Source: a virus. From it: DNA of 64,000 nt. This document shows, in pieces, positions 59,188 to 64,000 of the stretch. The notes beneath the pieces were generated by a model. That model saw only the letters and a program-made list of their open reading frames with translations. It was not told the origin of the DNA and searched no databases. Position 1 is the stretch's first letter. Each line of letters begins with the position of its first letter. The stretch is from positions 32,897 to 96,896 of IMG/VR virus record IMGVR_UViG_3300033553_000165; one strand, written 5' to 3'. A program made the translations under genes and the position numbers.

Positions 59188-60090
59188 TTACGTTATTTTA
59201 ATCTTAACTTTGGACTTCCTTTTTACTCCGTGAGTGTTTCTTGTAATTACAAAACGCTTCTTAGCATTATCCCATTTAGAATCTGGAGGAATAACGTGTA
59301 AAATTGAACGAGCCCAAGGATGAGCAGGACCAACGACTGGGTCTTGATCTTTCTTTCCGATATTATTTCCGTTAGCTAATAAATCATCTAATCTATAAAT
59401 AACAGGCTTGTCTCCTGGTTTGCCGTAATTTTCTTCACAGTGTTTACAAACTCCTGGAAAGGTTTGTTTATAAACTTCAACATCTGGTCCGTAAGTATCT
59501 AATAATTCTTGAGCTCTTCCGAAGGCATATGCTTCTTGTAAAACAAAATCCGCTATTCTGGAGAAGTCTCTAGCCCAATCTTCAGTGAGATGTCTGAGTT
59601 CGGATGCTAATTGTTGACTCGTCCAACCCTTATCAAAACCCTCTATAGATTTTTTCTTAACTGCCGCTGTAATCTTTTTACGTTTACTGACCGAAGCTGT
59701 TAGGATTCTATTTGATAGATTGCTCTTCATTTTATTACCTAATCCGGCAAGATCAGTGAAGGCTCTATTTTTTATATAAGCCAACCCCTCAGTTTTTGTA
59801 ACGCTATTTGGTTGATTTAATCTTTCTTTGAAGAATTTCTCGAAGTTCTTATTGGTAACTTTAAATGACTTCAAACCTCCTAAAGATTGAGCCATCATAC
59901 CAAAATAATATGCCCGATCAACTTCGGACATAAAGGTATCAAAATCATCTGGGTCTACCCCATAAGACTTTAGAAGCATAATTTGGTAAGGAGATAGGTA
60001 TTCTAAACCTAATTGTGAGCCTATGAATACCGCTTGATTCTTATCTATGATCTCAAGTATTTTCCATATCTGACTAATACTAAAATTCAT
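59188..60090 (-). CDS. MuF-like minor head protein
   Basis: 300 residues. The C-terminal ~110 residues carry the Mu gpF / SPP1 gp7 pattern: FPGVCKHCEENYGKPGDKP, then VVGPAHPWARSILHVIPPDS (the CxxC ... GPxHPxCR/ARS signature). The N-terminal part is helical. Such proteins bind the portal and are present inside the capsid in a few copies. Normally adjacent to the portal gene, here it follows a small gene and the spanin/lysozyme cassette. Confidence 0.85.
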   Translation of the reverse strand: MNFSISQIWKILEIIDKNQAVFIGSQLGLEYLSPYQIMLLKSYGVDPDDFDTFMSEVDRAYYFGMMAQSLGGLKSFKVTNKNFEKFFKERLNQPNSVTKTEGLAYIKNRAFTDLAGLGNKMKSNLSNRILTASVSKRKKITAAVKKKSIEGFDKGWTSQQLASELRHLTEDWARDFSRIADFVLQEAYAFGRAQELLDTYGPDVEVYKQTFPGVCKHCEENYGKPGDKPVIYRLDDLLANGNNIGKKDQDPVVGPAHPWARSILHVIPPDSKWDNAKKRFVITRNTHGVKRKSKVKIKIT

Positions 60091-60316
60091 CGCTTTGTAC
60101 TAATTTTAAAATTTCGAGTGCTGATTTCGCCGCAACCTCTTTTCCGTATTTTTCTTGAAAGCTATCCAGGAAACCTTGAAAAACAGGCTCGTTTTCTTCC
60201 TTTACGTGCCTGTTCTGTTTCATCTTATAGGATTGCTCAATTAGCTTCTGATTCTGCCTTAGCGTCTTCGCATCGAGCTGCTCCCTATCGGTTTTCTCTT
60301 CTTTCTTTTTAGTCAT
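60080..60316 (-). CDS. Hypothetical protein, 78 residues
   Basis: Not recognised. Highly charged N-terminal coiled coil (KKKEEKTDREQLDAKTLRQN) and a short helical end (AAKSALEILKLVQSDEF). Overlaps the MuF gene by 11 bases. Possible scaffold-like or lysis accessory; no basis to choose. Confidence 0.5.
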   Translation of the reverse strand: MTKKKEEKTDREQLDAKTLRQNQKLIEQSYKMKQNRHVKEENEPVFQGFLDSFQEKYGKEVAAKSALEILKLVQSDEF

Positions 60317-60317
60317 C

Positions 60318-60914
60318 CTAATACTTTACGAAGATATCCTTTTTTAACGACATTTCAAATACATTCAAAGTATTGTAACTCGCTTCAAGTTGATATCCCT
60401 TTTTATTTCTAACACCTATCTCCGGACCAATACCTGTTTCGCCATTTCCGGACGAAACTCCTAATCCCGCAGATAAGGCAAATTTAGGCTTTTTTTCGTA
60501 GATTTTAGTGATTGTTCTTTCTTCGTAAGTTACCTCATCTAAAACCAACGACCAGTTCTTTCCTAAGTAGAAACCTTGAACCGAATCTTGAATCCTTAAA
60601 GTTCCTCTATCAAAAGCATAGGTGGTATCATAAACCCTGGTTCTGAAATCGGATAAAACTCTCTCAAGTCTCAACTTATCATTTTTCAACTGAGCAATCA
60701 TTGCTAAATATTTCGGGTCGGTCTTATAAACCAATTTCGGTACAAGTAAAGTATCTATAATGTTTATAGTGTCCGCTTTAATAGTTTTAATAACTACCAA
60801 GGTGTCAACTTTTACGGGTTGTTCGTCGTCAAAGTGACCACCTGTTCCGCAACTCTTAAAAAGTAATAGGACTAATAATGCCCCGACGATTATGTATGCT
60901 AGCGCTGTTTTCAT
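60318..60914 (-). CDS. Spanin-like membrane-anchored protein
   Basis: 198 residues. N-terminal membrane segment (ALAYIIVGALLVLLLFKSC), then a periplasmic coiled-coil part (LKNDKLRLERVLSDFRTRVY) and a beta-rich C-terminal part ending in alternating strands. The order membrane anchor, coiled coil, beta end right after the lysozyme gene is what unimolecular or inner-membrane spanins look like. It shares one base with the lysozyme gene end. A KSC near residue 21 could be a weak lipobox. Confidence 0.55.
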   Translation of the reverse strand: MKTALAYIIVGALLVLLLFKSCGTGGHFDDEQPVKVDTLVVIKTIKADTINIIDTLLVPKLVYKTDPKYLAMIAQLKNDKLRLERVLSDFRTRVYDTTYAFDRGTLRIQDSVQGFYLGKNWSLVLDEVTYEERTITKIYEKKPKFALSAGLGVSSGNGETGIGPEIGVRNKKGYQLEASYNTLNVFEMSLKKDIFVKY

Positions 60915-61603
60915 TATATACTGATTTTATATTCACGTTTGTAGTTTAGACCTTTCCAGACCTCAAATTCATCATTACGACGGAATTGTAAACCTCTAAG
61001 GTAAACCCCTCCGGCAGTAACGTATTTTGTAGTAAACCAATTTTTTATTTCCGATTCACTAGCACGTTCATTCACTAATTTATACATCGTTGAAGAAAAT
61101 CCGCAATTATATGCGTGACTTACTAATGCATCAAATTGATTTTGAGAAACTTCTACTTTTAATCTTTTCAGAACCCCCTTACCTTTTTCCTTGGCAGTCT
61201 TTTCTAAATCAGCGTCGGCTTCTTCTATCGTATGTATTCTGGCGAAAGGTAGAACCGATTCCAAAGTAGGATATTTGTCCACTTTCATCATTTTACCTTT
61301 AGAGTCCCGCATAACGCTTCCCCAACCTTCAGTCCAAATTCCAATTGGATCAAGTTTAGGTTGTAATCCGATCTTGCTTAAATCTCCATCATGTAAAGAT
61401 TCAAACTCCTTTATAAATTCCAAGATTTCTCTAGATGGTTCCATTTCCTTTTCCTCTATTGTTTTAAGTATTTCTACAACCGCCTTTTCAGCGTCTTCTT
61501 CTTTTACATTTTTGATAATTTCAAGAATTACCATATTTATATCTTTCCTTTCAATCGGCTTCTTCATAAAGATCACCGATATTAACCATTTTAAAATTTT
61601 CAT
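60914..61603 (-). CDS. Endolysin, T4-type lysozyme (GH24)
   Basis: 229 residues. Catalytic E68 in EFESLHDG, D85 and T91 in LDPIGIWTEGWG form the GH24 triad, with an insert of about eight residues between E and D. The segment QNQFDALVSHAYNCG is the conserved C-domain. The first ~55 residues are an extra hydrophobic and helical part (MKILKWLISVIFMKK), perhaps a signal-arrest or anchor. It would cut peptidoglycan at lysis. The spanin-like gene follows directly. Confidence 0.8.
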   Translation of the reverse strand: MKILKWLISVIFMKKPIERKDINMVILEIIKNVKEEDAEKAVVEILKTIEEKEMEPSREILEFIKEFESLHDGDLSKIGLQPKLDPIGIWTEGWGSVMRDSKGKMMKVDKYPTLESVLPFARIHTIEEADADLEKTAKEKGKGVLKRLKVEVSQNQFDALVSHAYNCGFSSTMYKLVNERASESEIKNWFTTKYVTAGGVYLRGLQFRRNDEFEVWKGLNYKREYKISI

Positions 61604-61605
61604 AT

Positions 61606-61908
61606 CTATTTTCTTTTTCTACTTTCCTTATGTATAATATGCACACAAACCAAACCTATTCCAGCCAGTAATAACGCATTGATTAAAGCTATAACCGTAA
61701 ATCCTTCAGAATACCCCGTTAAAATTCTTCCTGCCGAATTAAAAAAGAATAAACCAATACTAAAAAACAGAGTGCTGAGACTAAGTCTAATTTTGTTGTT
61801 AATTTCCCGTTGTAGGAAAATAATAAAAAAATAAAATATGAATAGTGACCCGACTATTGAGTACCCCCATATTATAACGTCTTCTAAGGTAATTTCCAGT
61901 AAATTCAT
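61606..61908 (-). CDS. Membrane protein, holin candidate, 100 residues
   Basis: Three hydrophobic segments (IWGYSIVGSLFIFYFFIIF; LSLSTLFFSIGLFFFN; VIALINALLLAGIGLVCVHI) and a basic C-terminal tail (KESRKRK), the layout of class I holins. It is two bases upstream of the lysozyme gene. A holin role is inferred from topology and position. Confidence 0.55.
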   Translation of the reverse strand: MNLLEITLEDVIIWGYSIVGSLFIFYFFIIFLQREINNKIRLSLSTLFFSIGLFFFNSAGRILTGYSEGFTVIALINALLLAGIGLVCVHIIHKESRKRK

Positions 61909-61920
61909 TTTTAAATTATT

Positions 61921-62376
61921 TTAATTAGGGTTTGGATCATTTTGGTTTTTATTATCTGAGTTATTAACTACTCTTTTAAGAATTGACATTACACCGCTCC
62001 AAAATCCTTTCGCAAAATCTTCTTGCGCTTCGTTTGAAACAATAAATTTAAAAGTTCTATAACTGACTAAACTGGCAACGATGGTTGCCGCCATTCTGGT
62101 TCCGAGATTCACCCAAGCTGCAACTACAAAGTAAGTAATAACTGCGCCCACCACGCTCGTGATAAACCCCAAAAACCAATCGGATGCCTTAACTGCAGTT
62201 TTTGGATCTGAAACTTGGATAAACATCGCACCGAAGTAACTGATTATAAAAAGAACAATTAATATTTTATGCTCAAAATTGAGTTCAAGAATCATATCAC
62301 AATATTTTTTAAAATTTATCGAAGTATATTCACTAAGATTATACCTGTTATTGTTAATTATCTTAAACTCGTACAT
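61921..62376 (-). CDS. Membrane protein, holin candidate, 151 residues
   Basis: At least three hydrophobic segments (LIVLFIISYFGAMFIQV; FLGFITSVVGAVITYFVVAA; RMAATIVASLVSYR) and a hydrophilic C-terminus (NNSDNKNQNDPNPN). It may be the holin or a holin partner. An AGTTAAGAAAG sequence lies about 12 bases before its start, similar to a repeated motif at 63242-63253. Confidence 0.5.
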   Translation of the reverse strand: MYEFKIINNNRYNLSEYTSINFKKYCDMILELNFEHKILIVLFIISYFGAMFIQVSDPKTAVKASDWFLGFITSVVGAVITYFVVAAWVNLGTRMAATIVASLVSYRTFKFIVSNEAQEDFAKGFWSGVMSILKRVVNNSDNKNQNDPNPN

Positions 62377-62417
62377 CTTTAAACTTTCTTAACTTCAATC
62401 GCTAAGCAGTATTTGCC

Positions 62418-62888
62418 TTAGAAGTGTTTGTGGGATTCGTTATGCTTTTTAGGATTTTTTATTATATCGAAATAATGGTCGTAAAAATATCCGTGGTTAA
62501 TTGGGTTGGAATACATATGCCGAAGTCCTGACCATTTAAATTCGCTCATTATACTTAGACCGCAAAAGGGGCAATGATTTACTCGGAGGTGATGTCCTAT
62601 TTCGTGTGCTAAATTTCTTCGGATTTCCCAGTCTCTATTAAAGGATTCTTCGTCTAATTCAATAGTACAAACGTTTCCCCAGTATCTATGCTCATTTACT
62701 CCTCTATTTAGAACTAAAATAGAATCTATTTCAGATAACTCAGCCCTAAGATTTAACCCCCTTAAACCAGCTTCTATTAAGTATTCTGATAGAAGGGGAT
62801 AAACCCTTTCAGGATCATTTGTATGGGGCAATTGAGCCTGACTGCTTAAACTAAAAAACAAGACTACCGTGAAAAGTAGCCTTGTCAT
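62418..62888 (-). CDS. Secreted metzincin-like zinc metalloprotease
   Basis: 156 residues. Signal peptide MTRLLFTVVLFFSLSSQAQ, then mature protein with LAHEIGHHLRVNHCPFC: the HExxHxxxxxH zinc motif (H95, H99, H105; the usual glycine at position 8 is arginine) and a Met-turn-like LSIMSEF (M114). This is the metzincin layout in a small format. Extra cysteines (CPFC) may stabilise the site. It would act in the periplasm or outside. Its place in the lysis cassette suggests a role in breaking the envelope, or modifying surface proteins. Confidence 0.65.
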   Translation of the reverse strand: MTRLLFTVVLFFSLSSQAQLPHTNDPERVYPLLSEYLIEAGLRGLNLRAELSEIDSILVLNRGVNEHRYWGNVCTIELDEESFNRDWEIRRNLAHEIGHHLRVNHCPFCGLSIMSEFKWSGLRHMYSNPINHGYFYDHYFDIIKNPKKHNESHKHF

Positions 62889-63232
62889 CTTAGTTCGTGT
62901 TTTGCCTTTAGTAAGTTTATGTTATCATAGGTCTGCTTAACGCTTTCCGTGAAGTCTAAAACTATCGCTTTCTTTTCGGTGCATTTCCCGCAATCTTGAA
63001 GTCTTGCGAAGAATGTATATTCAAATCCTTTTTGAAGCTTCGCATCAGAACTTATTTCAAACGTGTAGATTTTATTCCTACTTATTAAAAAAGTTACTTC
63101 TGGACTTGTAAATTTAACGGTCGCATCGAATTGAGTGACCTTATCTTCAAAAGTTTCAGCTTGGTTATCCGTAACCTGCGCAAAACTAACGTTGAAGAAT
63201 AAAACAGCTAAAACAATTAAGAGATTTTTCAT
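62885..63232 (-). CDS. Secreted protein with CxxC, 115 residues
   Basis: Signal peptide MKNLLIVLAVLFFNVSFAQ, then a beta-rich domain with DCGKC near the C-terminus (about residue 86-90). Overlaps the metalloprotease gene by four bases, so the two are translated together and exported together. It could be its partner, chaperone or inhibitor. Function not known. Confidence 0.55.
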   Translation of the reverse strand: MKNLLIVLAVLFFNVSFAQVTDNQAETFEDKVTQFDATVKFTSPEVTFLISRNKIYTFEISSDAKLQKGFEYTFFARLQDCGKCTEKKAIVLDFTESVKQTYDNINLLKAKHELR

Positions 63233-63276
63233 TACAGTTAAGGTTTTCTTAACTAATAATTGTAACCAGATAAATG

Positions 63277-63669
63277 TTAGGCTTTCTTCTTCATCAGACC
63301 ATCAACAATTGCAGTTGCGGCTCCAACTAAAGAAGCTGCCGTAACTTCTGCCAAACTTGAACCAGCTAAGATTTCAATGAAACCTTTTGTGAAGGGCAAA
63401 TAAGAAAGAAGAAGGTAAATTGCAATCGCTATTGCATTTGTAATCGCAAAAGGAATCATTTTAGTAGAAAGAAAAATTCCAAATTCCCAAGTTCCGGCTT
63501 TTAAATGCTTAACGGTGTCCGACCATAAAACCAACGCACTCATTGCGATAGATGGAAGGAAGAAGGATTTAATAGCACTGAATGATGGGTCAAGTTCTAC
63601 AACCGCTTCTTGAGCGAAAACTGATACGACCGTAAAAAACGTGACGAGTAATAAAATTGATTTTTTCAT
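63277..63669 (-). CDS. Exported or membrane protein, 130 residues
   Basis: The first 19 residues look like a cleaved signal (MKKSILLLVTFFTVVSVFA), then two or three hydrophobic segments (FFLPSIAMSALVLWSD; IPFAITNAIAIAIYLLLSYL; LAEVTAASLVGAATAIVDGL). It may be another holin-type or membrane-remodelling protein of the lysis cassette. The following gap has an inverted repeat AGTTAAG/CTTAACT. Confidence 0.5.
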   Translation of the reverse strand: MKKSILLLVTFFTVVSVFAQEAVVELDPSFSAIKSFFLPSIAMSALVLWSDTVKHLKAGTWEFGIFLSTKMIPFAITNAIAIAIYLLLSYLPFTKGFIEILAGSSLAEVTAASLVGAATAIVDGLMKKKA

Positions 63670-63746
63670 AATTAAAATTTAAAGGTTTGTCTTTCGAAGC
63701 TAATAGTTGAAAGCTTAATTTTAAGTATTTTGCAAATAAGATATCG

Positions 63747-64000
63747 CTATCTTCCCCTACGCAGCTTGGGTGATATTCGCCAAAAGAGTTTGTCTTTTTT
63801 TATTTTATCAATGGTAAACGTTATTCCTAAACTAACGGACGCAGCACCTAAGAATCTACCGACAACCGCCTCAGGCTCTCTCTTCAAAGCCTTATCAATA
63901 ATAACAGGTGTAATTGCAGTGACCATTGCTCCTACAACCCCCCACTCCGTCTTATTATCAGAAATCCACATACCTGCGGCATACCCCATAGTACCATACC
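63747..64000 (-). CDS. Partial gene, small membrane-like protein (5' end outside)
   Basis: The frame is open to the right edge. An ATG at 63989 could be the start, giving 80 residues (MGYAAGMWISDNKTEW), but the same frame continues upstream (codons TAT GGT ACT), so the start may lie outside the window. Glycine- and alanine-rich hydrophobic segments (VVGAMVTAITPVIIDKA; FLGAASVSLGITFTIDK) and a basic end (RISPKLRRGR). Unknown; first member of the membrane cassette visible here. Confidence 0.5.
   Translation of the reverse strand, partial: YGTMGYAAGMWISDNKTEWGVVGAMVTAITPVIIDKALKREPEAVVGRFLGAASVSLGITFTIDKIKKDKLFWRISPKLRRGR

Noticed and set aside
59188-60090. Portal protein
   Set aside because: The protein has the MuF C-terminal Cys/His signature and is only 300 residues; no gene in the window has a portal-like size or pattern, so the portal is presumed to lie outside.
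1-64000. All plus-strand frames of 60-160 codons
   Set aside because: Each lies opposite a well-supported minus-strand gene, with low-complexity or hydrophobic bias typical of antisense reading. None has a recognisable motif or a promoter.

Overview
The window is 64 kb of a tailed, contractile (myovirus-type) bacteriophage genome. The host is probably a member of the Bacteroidetes, most likely a marine or freshwater flavobacterium. The reasons are: AT-rich DNA; A/T-rich leaders mostly without a Shine-Dalgarno sequence; a promoter matching the Bacteroidetes -7 element TAnnTTTG (22453-22460); and several Bacteroidetes-style small phage proteins. Every gene I can support lies on the minus strand, so transcription runs from high to low coordinates. 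Neighbouring genes usually abut or overlap by 1-30 bases. No tRNA, CRISPR array, integrase, insertion sequence or lysogeny repressor was seen. An antirepressor-type (ANT) domain protein is present.

In transcription order there are two blocks. (1) 64000-28400 is the late block. It opens with a cassette of membrane and secreted proteins (holin candidates, a secreted metzincin-like protease, a T4-type lysozyme, a spanin-like protein). The head genes follow: MuF-like minor head protein, LmbE/PIG-L deacetylase, glycosyltransferase, AAA+ ATPase, kinase-like/ADP-ribosyltransferase fusion, protease-scaffold fusion and major capsid protein with an Ig/FN3-like insert. A strong terminator follows the capsid gene. 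Next come neck proteins, sheath, tube, tail-assembly chaperone pair, tape measure, hub, a hub protein with an M15 peptidase domain, spike, gp25-like and gpJ-like baseplate proteins, a staphylococcal-nuclease-like protein, and tail fibre/collar proteins ending in a terminator at 28345-28372.

(2) After a 481-base non-coding hub (27919-28399) with several nested inverted repeats comes the replication, recombination and expression block, 27918-3356. It encodes a UvsW-like helicase, ANT protein, DnaB-type helicase, DnaG-type primase, two sigma-like factors, thymidylate-synthase-family enzyme, DnaE-type polymerase, YfbR-like HD phosphohydrolase, SSB, RecA/UvsX, SbcD and SbcC (gp47/gp46), RuvC-like resolvase, UvrD/Dda-like helicase and RNase HI. 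The phage therefore carries nearly a whole replisome and T4-style recombination-dependent replication machinery. The left end (3353-1) holds small unknown genes, a folded RNA candidate (3174-3240) and a truncated gene that I read as the small terminase subunit. The large terminase and portal genes are not in the window; they presumably lie in the part outside it.

The most unusual points are three. First, a pair of adjacent genes in the head cluster (53484-57060) encodes an AAA+ ATPase and a 700-residue protein that joins a HipA/PI-kinase-like domain to an ADP-ribosyltransferase-like domain. Both carry the same N-terminal G-[ED]-T...GK-x-DWRK module, and I propose they are virion-packaged effectors comparable to T4 Alt. 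Second, the palindrome TCCGGA is strongly over-represented across the whole window in all reading frames. Third, there are structured non-coding elements at 3174-3240 and 27985-28170. Functions are read from motifs by eye; no database search was possible.
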